A stretch of 64,000 bases of DNA from Terfezia claveryi (Eukaryota; Ascomycota; Pezizomycetes; Pezizales; Pezizaceae): positions 1 through 64,000 of the forward strand of contig WHUX01000208.1 of the NCBI GenBank assembly GCA_015179025.1, in the 5' to 3' direction. Shown piece after piece: positions 9,361-20,304 of this stretch. The position numbers and the translations under genes are program-made. The notes under the pieces are model-generated. The model was not told where the DNA came from, did no database searches, and saw nothing but the letters and a program-made list of their open reading frames with translations. Each line of letters opens with the position of its first letter. Position 1 is the first letter of the stretch.

Positions 9361-12030
9361 GGAGATGGCACCAGCCTCAATGAAGTCCCACTGTACCTTG
9401 GTCGAACACGTTGTTTGGAAGGGAAAGGATTCAGAGGAGGAAAAGGACCCGCTATAGGTATTGGTATTGGGTATGCTATCGGGAAAGGATTCAGTAGAGG
9501 AGAAGGACCAACCTACGTGCTGTGGTTCAGGATAATGGAAGAGTAGACCTGTGAGAATATTTCTTGGTTCCTTATGCGTTTTTTGCTGGTTATCGGGAAT
9601 AGAGATTCTTGCTTATTGGGCTTTCATTCGCTTAGTAGGTATCAGGTGTTAGTCTTGGGTTTGTTGGGCAAAGTTACTTTCGCATGAGTGTATGGAATGA
9701 TATTGTGGCTGGGCATGTGTTCGGGCAGGTTGCTAGCATGACAGTTCAATGGTTTTGTTGTTGGCATGTGGAAAGTGGAAGTTTGGAGTATAAGAAGGCA
9801 TCGAAATGCCAGTATATGGATATATGGACAGGAAAATATCGACAGGGAAATATGAATATGTGGATATACGGATATATAGATATATAGATATATAGATATA
9901 CGGATATACAGAGCTAAATAGACATATGGGCCTCTCTGTAGGCACTCGCAATTATACGGATACATGGAGGTGGCCACTACATGGGCTTATACTTCTTTGA
10001 CTTCAACGAGATAAGACTTCGAGATTGGCTTGTCTCTCTTTTTTTCCCGCCATTATTGGCCCGCTCTTCATTTGCTTCCTTGTGGCTCTCAGATTCCGGT
10101 CCCACAGTGTATGTTCCTCCACTAAAAAAAAGTACCTTTATAACGTTCCTAACATAACTGACTGCCGTGGCAACCTTGGCCCACAAAACTATTGGCTTGA
10201 CCTACAATCTTCCTCCATAACCTTCGCATCCTTTTCTTCCTTCCCTCTACTCCAATCCTGCCAAAGCGAGGGCAGTGGACAGCCCTTACCTTCATCTTGT
10301 TGCGTCTAAAAATGCCGCGATCAGCTAACCGAAGCCACTGTGATCATGCTGGCAAGAACAACAAGATGAGGTAGGGAATTTCTATCCTTCTTGCTTCTCG
10401 CATCCTTCTTTCCTTCCCTCTACCCCAATCCCGCACAAGCTGTGTGGGCTTACCTAAGGGTTGCTCGGGGCAATGCTTTGATAGAACGAAAGAGATACTG
10501 GGGTCATTTGGATGGTGAATTCAAGGCTCATAGGGATGTAGATATCTAGGCTACTAGTATTTCGTCTGCCACGTATTTTACAACTTGAAGCAGTCACTAA
10601 CCCCATCACATAGCTACCAGAATACTCCTATCGACCAAGAGATACAGTCGCAATCGGATTTGGAAGCGGAACTAGAGAGTCTATACAACAACTGCCAGTA
10701 GACCTCGAGAAGCATTGCGATGTTTCATTATTAAGTACAATTCATATTCCTTAGCACTGATGTATTTCAGCTCCTTTTTTTTTTTTAAAAAAAAAAAACT
10801 CATACTATTTCTTCTTCTCCATGATCCCCTTATTGGGACTGCATACTTCTGGAGTAATGAGTATTAAAAAAAAAAAAAAAAGAGATTACACTAAATTACT
10901 ACATTTAGTCATCGCATTCCTGGGAGGACAACCTATGGTCTGGCCTCGGAAAAGGAATTTATGTTTGAATTCCCGGCTATAGATTGGAGATCTAATTTCT
11001 TACGATTGCTATTTGATTTATCGGGTCTGGTAACCAGGACATCTCTGTCTACAGCAAATAGCTCTACGACAAGCGGAAGGTCTAGGCCGTACTACCTTAT
11101 GTCGTGGGACGGGGGCCCTGGATGATTCAGTAGAAGCAGTATTGCAACTTACTGTATTTATTTGTCGGTCATTCTCAATCGACGATCCCGAAGCATGGAT
11201 TAAAGAGTAGCAACCTGTTGATGGTACCCTTGGAACCATCTGCACAAGGTGCCACATCTCTTTTACCTTCAGAAGGATTCGGACCTCCAGTTACCTTCGA
11301 GCCAGGTTTCGTATTGAAGAAGAGGACCTGGGTGATTGCAAGAAGGGTGAAAATTGCACTCTCAGCAGGCAGAGCAGTAAGTTCCCTGACCTTCATTCCC
11401 GTCTTATTAGAGTGACTATAGGCTAACCCTTGCTGGTACTCTGTAGTATAAACCGTCCGACGGTAGGCTGAGCTAGGAAGAAATGCGGCGACTATGCAAC
11501 CAGCACGTCAAGCTATCCTCTAGCACACCCTCCCCGGACGTTCTTCCTCCTGAAAGTTTTACCCTTTCTATGGGCATACGTAAGTCTGCCCCAGTGGTTT
11601 ACCGTGGTGATTTAATGCTCTTCTGCTAACAGTTGAATAGCAGGTACAATCTACCTAGGATCAATTGATTATGAAAGTGATGATGATGATGATGATGGGG
11701 ACCCACAGGATGATGGTATGGATATTGAAAAAGATCTCCGTCCACATCTACTGGCTTTTCGAGGTCTATTATCTGTAGTACTCCTACTCTCATGAACAGG
11801 ACTCTCATCGCTTTTTTCCATGTGCAGTAGTTCGTGTCATCTAAAAGAGGTATGCTTGTCGAATTTCGAGGGTAGGGAGAAGTCTTCCATAGTTACAGGC
11901 ATCTTGAACGGTCAGAAGAGAAAAATTTTCCTTCAAAAGCAACCGAGGGTCATAACCTGATGGAATCTGTCAACAATGTTCATTTCTCCAGGAATCGGGG
12001 AGAAGGAGCCTTCCCCGGATAGAGTCTAAG
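9361..12030. other. Gene-poor stretch with simple repeats
   Basis: No gene is supported. It contains a direct repeat GGGAAAGGATTCAG at 9420 and 9480, a GATATATA-type microsatellite at about 9835-9915, an imperfect repeat of a TTCCTTCCCTCTACYCCAAT segment near 10240 and 10410, T/A homopolymer runs at 10772-10798 and 10865-10881, and a GATGATGATG run at about 11680. A 73-codon minus-strand frame at 11175-11396 resembles nothing I know. Confidence 0.5.
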
Positions 12031-12031
12031 C

Positions 12032-12099
12032 CTAAGGACGTCACTCAGAGTCTAACCTTCCTAATCTAAGGACGTCACTCAGAGTCTAACCTTCCTAAT
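12032..12099. repeat. Perfect 34-bp tandem duplication
   Basis: CTAAGGACGTCACTCAGAGT and the following 14 bases (12032-12065) recur without change at 12066-12099. Confidence 0.95.
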
Positions 12100-12146
12100 A
12101 AGGTGGTACTATCAGATAGAAGACTAACACGGACTACTCTGAAATG

Positions 12147-12176
12147 TAGTCTGGTTGCACTACCCCTCGCAGAGGG
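12147..12176 (+). mobile_element. Tiny insertion, TAGTCTGG family, copy A
   Basis: A 30-bp segment starting TAGTCTGGTTGCACTACCCC and ending GCAGAGGG lies exactly between two copies of TCTGAAATG (12138-12146 and 12177-12185). CCCTC-GCA-GAGGG inside it could form a small hairpin. It has no terminal inverted repeats and no coding capacity. See the finding on this family. Confidence 0.75.
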
Positions 12177-12647
12177 TCTGAAATGCCACTCGCTTAGTGG
12201 AACATGCCTAAAATACAACACTAGACACAACACCCTCGCTACTTGGCGTGGCTCTATGCAAAGGCCCCTTTTCTATGCACAGTAACTGCCACGGTCGGCT
12301 TCCCTCTCTGCTATGCCGGCTTCCCTCTGCTACGCCGGCTTCTTTCTGCGATACTCTGCCAGGTCAGCTTCCCTCGCTCTCCAAGCATGCATACGCTCTC
12401 CACTGACATTACAAGCCAGCTTTATTACAAGCAATAATAGTAGCCTCTTTTATTGATGCTCTATGGACGGGTAGCTCTAAATCAGGTTTGTATCTTGCCC
12501 ATAAAGAGCTATTGTCTTACATTCTAGGTCTTTCGTACCGGTTCGATGGCTGTTCAGATATATCGGATTAATGGCCTGGTCAATTCATCAAATAAAGAGG
12601 CTCAAACGAGATCAAAATCGCAAGAATGAGATGTTCACTGGTTATCG

Positions 12648-13560
12648 TTACCAAGTTTGATATTGCATTGTTGACATAAGTTGCGACGTAAGTTTCTGGA
12701 GCGGGGTCGACATCAGGTAGTCATGGGCTTGTTTCGGTAATTTTTCTTCGGATACCAGCATGATCTGTTTTAGGATAAAAGCTCTGTACACGCACATATA
12801 GTCACAAGTAGATTGTGAAGAAGAAAAGCGTTGTAGTGCATATTTCACTACGCTCGACACAGGCGGTAATCGAGGCATCAGTTGGAAAAGCTCATCATGC
12901 ATCTGCATAGGCAAGGAAACATCTAAATCAACAAGCCCCAGTTGCCTGGCAAGAGGGCTAAGGCATAATGCGATTAATATATCCTTCGATAGGCGATCGG
13001 TTGTTAAAATTGAAAGCCCGTGACCACTGTAGGAGGATCAATCAGCAAGCGTTTCTGAATACAAGATAGCAACCAACCTTCAAAAACTGTGGCCAACTAT
13101 CTGTGACAGGTTCCGTAGAAGTACCAGTGGCTTCAGCATCGGCTGCAGGCAAATGTTTGTGAGAGTAGCGAGGTTTGTTGCGGAACTTAACGATATCCCC
13201 ATTCCCGATACTCCCAAAGCTGGCAGAGCCGTTGATGGTAATATCTGACACACTTGACTATTTTTTGCAGTCAAGGCTTAACGACCGGAGACCGTAAGAG
13301 TTTCCGGGCTCATCCTAACGCATAAAATGGAAGTATCATGCGCGGGACCCCCCATGACGCGAAGTCCTGGTGGGATTTTTGGAAGAATAAGAACGATGGG
13401 ACATACCTTGGAATGCTTGTTCCTCGCCCTGAGAATCAGGGCGCGAGCACGATGCTTCTCCTCACGGGTGCCATGTTGTTTAAGGTCGTTGAGTGATTGG
13501 AGCCAAAACGTGTTAATTATATTTGAAAACGTCCACGTACAGTACCCTGTCTCTTTGGGC
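12648..13560 (-). pseudogene. Broken multi-exon gene of unknown function
   Basis: Minus strand. An upstream exon (about 13556-13407) encodes TFWLQSLNDLKQHGTREEKH and ends at a GTATGT donor; a 92-nt intron (13406-13315, ending TTAG) leads to an exon 13314-13078 (DEPGNSYGLRSLS, then a TAG at 13260-13258, then SDITINGSASFGSIGNGD). A GTTGGT...CTACAG intron of about 50 nt follows. Further down an open frame to 12648 reads LSPLARQLGLVDLDVSLPMQ and onward. The in-frame TAG (possibly from CAG) and the phase conflict at the last junction suggest a decayed gene. I do not recognise the family; it could be a transposon-derived protein. Confidence 0.35.
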
Positions 13561-13883
13561 AGTGTATATCAAAAGCATTGAATGTCCATTCTCAGAACTG
13601 TTACGAGTTCTCGAGAAATTGGCCGGAATACGGAAGATATGGAGGCTATGCTTATTGTAGGTGTTTACGTGATATAGAAATGGCTATTCACAATCCGCCC
13701 AATCCCCGATTGAAAACGAGCAAGTACCAGAGGCAGATACACTCGGGTACTGGGTGCAGCGCCTACAACTTATTGCAGGTGTTTCATGGCCTAGATATGT
13801 AGTCTCGGACCCAGACCAGACCCTTGTATTGAAAATCGAAGAATAAGTATAATTATTGAGGCATGTACGATGGGCACTTTTAG

Positions 13884-14203
13884 CGGTTTGGCTCTTTATT
13901 CGCCAAATCCTTTATTAGGGTTGATGCATGCAGAAGAATTTTTTCATGTGACTGTAAGCTACAGGTATGGAAAAATATTCTAGATCCCACTGTAGACCAG
14001 GTCTGCAGGTTTTGTGAGGTGGATCCGGAGACCGGTGGGCACGTTGCCTTAACGTGCCCCACGGGGGAATGGATTGAGAGAAGGTGGAGTTCCTGGGAAC
14101 AGGCAGACGAGAAGGACCGGTGGCTAAGGAAGAGAAAGGACAGGGACAAGGAAGTTTTCGAGGACCTGGTCGAGAATTTCTTTTCTAAGCTTGATCTCAG
14201 GTA
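13884..14203 (+). pseudogene. 3' end of a LINE reverse transcriptase ORF, interrupted by a transposon
   Basis: The plus-strand frame contains VWKNILDPTVDQVCRFCEVD and PETGGHVALTCP, giving C-x2-C-x8-H-x4-C, the zinc-knuckle found at the C-terminus of LINE (Tad-like) ORF2 proteins, followed by a charged tail ending FFSKLDLR. The next codon is split by the pogo/Tigger insertion at TA 14202-14203; removing the insertion gives an immediate TAA (16372 on), so the element landed at the LINE stop codon. The upstream polymerase domain is absent, so this is a strongly 5'-truncated copy, as is usual for LINEs. The LINE 3' UTR probably continues from 16374. Confidence 0.65.
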
Positions 14204-16371
14204 CCGCATCTACTGGCGAACAACGGTCCTTGTCAGTTCTAAGACCAGGCCGCGCTTATGCAGTAAAGCAAGCTAGACTAGCAGTAAAGCAAGCTAGACT
14301 AGCAGTAAAGGTTCTAGTGTCCGATCACTATGAGAGAACTCAAACTGAGTTATAACGGTCCACTTTTTTGAAAAAAGTGCACATCCAAGCGCAAGAATAC
14401 GTGGATGATACCATGCAAACTGAGTATCTGAGCGCAAAAATAGGTGGATGATAGATACCTACCACGTAAACTTAGCTATAACAGTCCACTTTTTTGAACA
14501 AGTAATTGTTATTAACACCTGCTCTCTAATAATGATGTCTTCAGCGAAAGTAAGAGTTCGACTGGGCCCCAAAGCAAAATCAACAGCCTTACAGCCACGC
14601 AGTCTTACCTCGTTAAATGTACGGAAGCCTAAGAAAGTGAATAGAGATGAAGGAGTAGATGTGGCCTCAGAATGGGTGGATGAGAATGTGTCAAAGGTTT
14701 CTAAGAAATCAAGAAAGACGCAGAAGAAGACGCGAAAGTCTTGGACCAGAGAGTTTAAGCTACGTGCTATTACTATGGTTAAAAATAATAGTAGTGGACA
14801 TGGAACAAGATGTAAGTAGGATTGTAAATATATCCTAGTAAATGCATAGCTAACGGTTGTAGGGGTATCGGAGCAATTGGAGGTTTCAAGATCCATGCTA
14901 TAAGCATGGATAAAGCAGGAAGATAAAATCGTCGGATCACAGAAGGGATCAAGGAATGTAGAAAGGGCACGAGTTGGACAATGGCCTCAAATGGAACAAG
15001 CACTACATACGAAATTTCTAGCAACACGTGCCCTTGGAAAGCCAGTAGGACAGCGATGGTTTATATGAGAGGGAAAAAAGATCTTTCAACAGTTTTATCT
15101 GGAACAGGTGGATCATGATAAGCAGAATAAAGTGACATATCGATGTCATTTTTCTGTTGGATAGTTCAATGGGTTTAGAGAGCGATGGAATATCTCTTGG
15201 CGTATTAAAATAAAAGTAGCTCAAAAGATACCAGAAGAGAAGGTTCCGGCAGTTCAGAGCTTTCTACAGGAAATACGGTGGAAATCACAACCAGTCAACC
15301 CAGAGTTATCCACCTCTCCTCGCTTTCAACCATATTATATTTACAATATGGATCAAACTCCACTTCCTTTTGAGTTTCTTCAAACTCGTACCTATGATAC
15401 GAAAGGTGCAACTACAGTTCTCATTCACTCCGAACATGTTTCATGGACAAAACGACAAGCAACCTTAATGCTTACGGCATGTTCTGATGGATATTTACGA
15501 TGCAAGCCAATCCTGATCTTCCATGGACATGCAACAAGAGAAAGTGCAGCTCGTCGAACTGAACAAACAAAGTATAGTTCAGAGGTACATACGTACTTTA
15601 ATCCTACGGCTTATAGTAATGAAAGCGTTACATTAGACTGGCTGAAGCATGATATATGTGGGATTCCAAAAAATTCGACTGGAATGTATTTCCCTCAGCC
15701 TGAACGATTGGTTGTATTAGATATTTTTAGTGGACAAAAGTCTAAGACAGTCTTTACAGTCATGAAAGAGTTGGATGTTACAGCTGTATATATTCCAGAT
15801 GGCTGTACTGGATATGTACAACCAATGGATACCATTATTAACAAGCTAGTAAAGGATAAAATCGGTGATATTCTAGAGGAAACATTGGCAAATGAGGATG
15901 AGCCTGAGGGTACTAGCATTGGGCATCGCCGAATTGCCATTACACATGCAGTTGCAGCTGCCTGGTTATGGCTTCATGAACATAAGCGAGATACCATTAT
16001 TAAGGCGTTTAAGCAGACTGGTATTTCACTTTGTCCGACTGGTAATGAGGACCATCAACTGCATGTACGAGGGCTACCTGATCTTGTGGTTGGGCAATGG
16101 GAGAAAGAGTTGGATTCCGATGAAGAGGTTGAATATGTTGTTGCGGCTGAGGATGAGGTGGTTGAAACCGATGTAAATCCTAGCGTTACCTAGTGCACTT
16201 TTTTCAAAAAAGTGGACCGTTATAACTCAGTTTGAGTTCTCTCATAGTGATCGGACACTAGAACCTTTACTGCTAGTCTAGCTTGCTTTACTGCTAGTCT
16301 AGCTTGCTTTACTGCATAAGCGCGGCCTGGTCTTAGAACTGACAAGGACCGTTGTTCGCCAGTAGATGCGG
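14204..16371 (+). mobile_element. pogo/Tigger-type DNA transposon with 179-bp perfect TIRs
   Basis: 2168 bp. The left end CCGCATCTACTGGCGAACAA is repeated in reverse at the right end, and the two inverted repeats (14204-14382, 16193-16371) are identical by eye over 179 bp. TA duplications flank it (14202-14203, 16372-16373). Each TIR contains a tandem 21-bp unit (AGTAAAGCAAGCTAGACTAG and next base) and ends in a palindrome CCACTTTTTTGAAAAAAGTG-like. Subterminal GTGGATGATA motifs repeat at about 14400 and 14443. Identical TIRs point to a recent move, although the transposase it carries is broken. Confidence 0.95.
14532..16193 (+). pseudogene. DDE_1 (pogo/Tigger/CENP-B-like) transposase, three premature stops
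   Basis: Start ATG 14532. Exon 1 gives a basic N-terminus with KSWTREFKLRAITMVKNN (helix-turn-helix type). An intron 14812-14862 (GTAAGT, CTAAC branch, TAG) joins a CENP-B-like DNA-binding region with stops TAA 14901, TGA 15066 and TAG 15162, each explained by a C-to-T or G-to-A change (the last replaces the Trp of the usual GWxxRF motif). From 15348 the catalytic half is open for 281 codons: first Asp in YIYNMDQTP, second in LVVLDIFSGQ, third in GYVQPMDTIINK, so the DDD triad is intact. The acidic C-terminus ends at TAG 16191-16193, overlapping the right TIR boundary. Confidence 0.85.
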
Positions 16372-16373
16372 TA

Positions 16374-16696
16374 AAGGGGATGAGGTTTGGCGGCGGAAGG
16401 CTTATTTAATAGTGATCACGTGGAGTGGTTTTCCTAGGTTCGTGTTGCTGCAAGGGGGTTATAATGCCTGGGAAGAGGCAAGCATATCCTGCGAATGAAG
16501 CAACCTTTGAAGCCCAAAATGGGTGGGGTATAGAAGCTCCTTAAGCTATTGGGGACCTCTGCGTAGGTGTTAAGGATGCTCTGGAGTGCCGTAATAAAAG
16601 CGGGGGTTGAGGGTAAAAGAAAAGGCGATCAATGGAAGCGCTCGGAATTGCATATTTTATGCAGATTAGTGCTCCTAATTGAGACTCTCCCATTTT
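16374..16696 (+). other. Probable LINE 3' untranslated remainder
   Basis: Continues directly from the LINE stop codon after the transposon is removed. No coding frame longer than chance. The end of the LINE copy is not visible as a poly(A) or short tandem tail, so the right border is a guess. Confidence 0.3.
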
Positions 16697-16706
16697 ACCA
16701 TTTCGA

Positions 16707-16735
16707 CTATGTAGGGTGTTGTGCCAACCAGACTA
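16707..16735 (-). mobile_element. Tiny insertion, TAGTCTGG family, copy B
   Basis: 29 bp beginning CTATGTAGGGTGTTGTGCC and ending AACCAGACTA, between perfect direct repeats CCATTTCGA (16698-16706, 16736-16744). It is identical over about 28 bp to the reverse complement of copy G at 44070-44097. Confidence 0.75.
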
Positions 16736-16799
16736 CCATTTCGAAGCCTCCTCCTTCAATACTAATTTAATATAGATATCAATACTAGGTAAACGCCTC

Positions 16800-18170
16800 C
16801 TAGTGATTATAGGCTCAATTGCCTGATATTTTGCCTATAGTGGTCGGTAGAGAGGTGGGGGAGGTCATCGGGGGGAGGCTGTACTGGAAGGGTGGGTATT
16901 GGGTATTGAGTTGACTTTGGCTGGAAGTGAGGGTAACTATATATATAAGAAGGCGCCAAAGTCATGCACGTTGGGTGACGAGTATGAAGCGAATACTTGT
17001 GATGAATGTGGCGGCACTCGCTTGTTGACACTTGCCTGTTTTACGCATGAATAACAAATATACTCAACCACACTCGAATTTATGCTAATTCAGACATAGC
17101 ATAAGCTAATTCAGAACAACTCGTATCCTAATTAATAATAATATCATTATACGTTAGATTGCATCTATGTACTAACGAAATGTTTTACTTCAAGCGTACT
17201 GATTAGTATATAACATTATTTAGGGTCTCTCAAGTGGTGCTAGATCACGACATATATAATGTGAGTGTATTTGTTTTATTACGCGAAAATTGGGAGATGG
17301 ATATTTCGTTTTCTTGGAATATCGTGTAAGGAAAGTACAGTACAGCACAGTACAATATATAGGAGTAAGTCAGTTCTACGCTTAGTAACTCTGTACACAC
17401 TGGATATAGGTCTGTGTAAAAGAAGGGCTTGAGGATATTTGGAGGGAGAGTTGGTGGGGATATGTGTGGAGATATAGATCATATATTGAGAGATAGACTA
17501 CTACGTACAGCTCAAGTAGTTTTTTCGTGGTGATTCTGTGTACACATTTATCACCAAAGTAGCAGCGGAGTTTCACGGCTTTTCAGGGTAATGTCATCCC
17601 TTTCAACATGCCATAGTCATTTGCCAGTTACCTGAATGCATAACCCTGCGTGCTAAGCCAATAACTACATTGTGCGGGGGAAAGTGTTCGCTCTACTGGT
17701 AACCCTTTCTATGCATCGATTGCAGTGCTGTATATCTCACCAACATAGTGGGTACTCGGGCTGGCTCTGAGACAATTCTCTCCATATAGCAGACTGCGAG
17801 TACAGGCTTCAAAATAACAACTATAATGTTACGCCTAGCTTTATTATTCTCAAACCTTTATAAGCGCACAAATCTAAAGCTAATCCACCTACTCCAATTC
17901 GCCTTATCATTGGATATACCGATGGGCCAGTGCTCCTATGCGGGAGCCGAATTGGGAATGCTCTCCTTCAGGGTAATAGCACGAAGGATTTGGATGCCCT
18001 CTGGAAACCGTGTCACTGGGGGACACTCATTCTCTCATTGGCCTATGGGAGTTCTTGATGCATTGGCCCACTTCAGCAAGTGAAGCCTGGTCCTCTAGCC
18101 GAATATCTATGCTGTTACCCTAGCGAAATCTCAGGGCAGTATATGATTCTGGAGCCAATCACCCCAAGAT
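16800..18170. other. No gene seen
   Basis: AT-rich spacer. Small open frames (for example 16807-17031 and 17279-17482, minus) lack any recognisable motif. An ATATATATA stretch lies near 16938. TTCAGGGTAA at 17583 and a reversed near-copy TTACCTGAA at 17628 form a 50-odd-bp inverted pair; see the finding on this motif. Confidence 0.4.
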
Positions 18171-18179
18171 TCGCATGAT

Positions 18180-19335
18180 GTCGACCTCATGCGGGGTTTG
18201 AATCTTCTCTGTCCAGCGGTGTACCTCTTCATCGAGTTCGAATACGGGCAATATTTGGCAAGTGTTTAATGCCCCTTAGGGAACTACTGGAAGGCGCTAT
18301 CAGCACTCAAGAAACAACGGAGTTAATCCGACTGGCTGGTGAACGTTGAGGGTATCACATTACTCAAGAATGAGAATAATGCTCTTCCCATTGGGGATGA
18401 TTCGCTCTCATAGGGCCAAACATTAAAGAGGCTATTTCTGGAGGAGGAGTAAGTGCGTTCTTGAGGCCATACTACCTCACTACACCGTATGAAAATACCA
18501 AAACAATTTCCGGTGAGGAAATTGTGTTTGCGCAAGGCGCCTAAACTGACAAGTGGCTCCCGTTGGCCTCCAATGTGTGCACTGCCCCCCTCTGGTAAAC
18601 CAGGTGTCGATTTGGAACTCTACAAGGGCGACAGCTTCTAGGGTAAACCACTGGGTGGTGCAGAACCGAGCAAATACGGATCTGTTCCTCTGGGACTCTG
18701 CCCCAGTAAAAGTCCTTCCAGAATACTCCTTCCGAGTACAGACACAGATTGTAGCAGAGAGTAGCGGCTTCCACAATTTTTGCTTTTCGAGTGTCGGACC
18801 ATCTTGTCAATAGAAGCGTTCTTATTGATAACTGGAACTCGACTGAGGTCGGAGAAGCTATGTTTGACGGCTCGGTGGAGGTCACCAAGATTATCCATCT
18901 GGAAGCAGTAGAAGATGTTGCCGTCGTTATCATTGGGTTGGATGCGGAGTGGGAGTCAGAGGCGTACGATCGCCAGGCTTTGGACCTCCCGAAGGATGGA
19001 TGCCAGGATGCATTTAATATCCGTTGTGGCCGAGGGCTATCGTCGTCAATCAGTCTGGTTCACCAGTATCCATGCCCTTGGGTTGACGAAGTCCCAGCAA
19101 TCGTGCAAGCATGCCATCAGGGACAAGAAACACTCGCGGGTGTCCTCCTCGGCCATGAAAGCCCTAGTGGAAAACTCCCAGTGACCTCCGGCATACCGCA
19201 ACTGGCCAGGTGAAGACCGCACAGTAATCTACGGCGAAGGCATCTTCATCGGGTACTGCCACTATGAAACACTAAGACCTTGCGCCTCTCTTCCCCTTTG
19301 GCCATGGTCTTTCCTACACTACATTTTCATACGGT
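18180..19335 (+). pseudogene. GH3 beta-glucosidase pseudogene (with PA14 insert)
   Basis: Fragments of a glycoside hydrolase family 3 enzyme follow each other in the right order in different frames: GITLLKNENNALPIGDDSLS near 18345; SGGGVSAFLRPYYLTTPYEN near 18440; the PA14-domain segment TDLFLWDSAPVKVLPEYSFR near 18680; VVIIGLDAEWESEAYDRQ and DLPKDGCQD near 18930-19010; WVDEVPAIVQACHQGQE; SPSGKLPVT; and finally EDRTVIYGEGIFIGY near 19215. Active family members hydrolyse beta-glucosides at the cell surface or intracellularly. The copy lacks most of its N-terminal TIM barrel, and several frameshifts and stops separate the pieces, so it is dead. Fibronectin-III-like sequence expected at the C-terminus is not seen. 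Confidence 0.9.
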
Positions 19336-19833
19336 GGCGTGAGCATCTCAGATACTACTTTCGTTCCATCCATAACTTTTTGTCTCGGTATTGTGATGCA
19401 ACCATTCATAACGTATCATGATCTTTATATACTAGCATAGTCAATTCCACCAAACAACAAACCTCCAGTTACAACAAAATTTTAACTCCTATGTGAATCT
19501 CATACCATGAAAGAAGCATATCCGTTACTACCTGCCTACCTCCCTCACCTACCACAAGCATACGCATACATCTCTCACAGCGCGGGAGTCTCCCCGTTCA
19601 ACCCACCATACAACTCTCAGCTTCCTCCTGCTTCCCCTCCATACCTATCTCTCCTACCCAGTCTTCTCTTCTCCTCCGCCTTTCTTGTTCTCCCCCTCCT
19701 CCCTCAGACACTCACCTCTCCCCGCAAACCCCCCATACCCCCTCCTCTCCCCCTTCGCAATATACCCCTCCTCTCTCCCTTCCCATTTCTTCCCTCCCTC
19801 ACCGGCGGGCACAATATCTCTTACACACTTCAC

Positions 19834-20112
19834 CCGTAAATGGTCCGCATCAAGACTCTCTTGTGGACCGCGGGAGCCGTGGCCTGCCATGCCAGGGAGT
19901 GATGTATTCGAGTTGATTGCGGATAGGGATGGGGATGGGGATATGGTGGGGGTTAGCTTTTCTGGAGGTGGGGAGGTGAAATCTCGTAGGGACGCTGCTG
20001 GGTGAGTGCTGAGGGAGGCAGCGGAAGTTTGTGGATCGAGGATGTCGAGGGGGCGGGAGCCGTGGCCAGCATTACCGGAGTAAAGAGGTTCGTCACGTTC
20101 AGGGTGGGGCAT
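19834..20112 (-). CDS. Possible first exon of a hypothetical Ser/Pro-rich protein
   Basis: From ATG 20112 on the minus strand a 93-codon frame encodes a low-complexity N-terminus (MPHPERDEPLYSGNAGHGSR ... a second AGHGSR later) ending at a GTGAAG donor at 19833. The frame reads on into a purine-rich stretch that looks non-coding, and I found no convincing second exon before the GH3 pseudogene. It may be the severed 5' end of a gene whose remainder is lost. Function unknown. Confidence 0.3.
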
Positions 20113-20304
20113 TGTGTGGTTGGAATATACTTTGATTGTGATTTGGATTGGGTGATTATACATATTGGAGAGTGTCATGAGGTTATATCTTATAGCCGAT
20201 GACGCCACAGAAAAGGCGGTGACGTAATCGTAGTGAGAGATATATTTCCAGTTCTCCACAGATAAAGTCATACTTTTTTTTTTATTTTGATTACTACCTT
20301 TCAA

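Noticed and set aside
8858..9361. Overlapping open frames of 60-160 codons on both strands
   Set aside because: They translate the minisatellite; length follows from repeat periodicity without stops, not from coding.
19507..19839. Pro-rich plus-strand frame of 110 codons
   Set aside because: Low-complexity pyrimidine tract with no motif or splice support.
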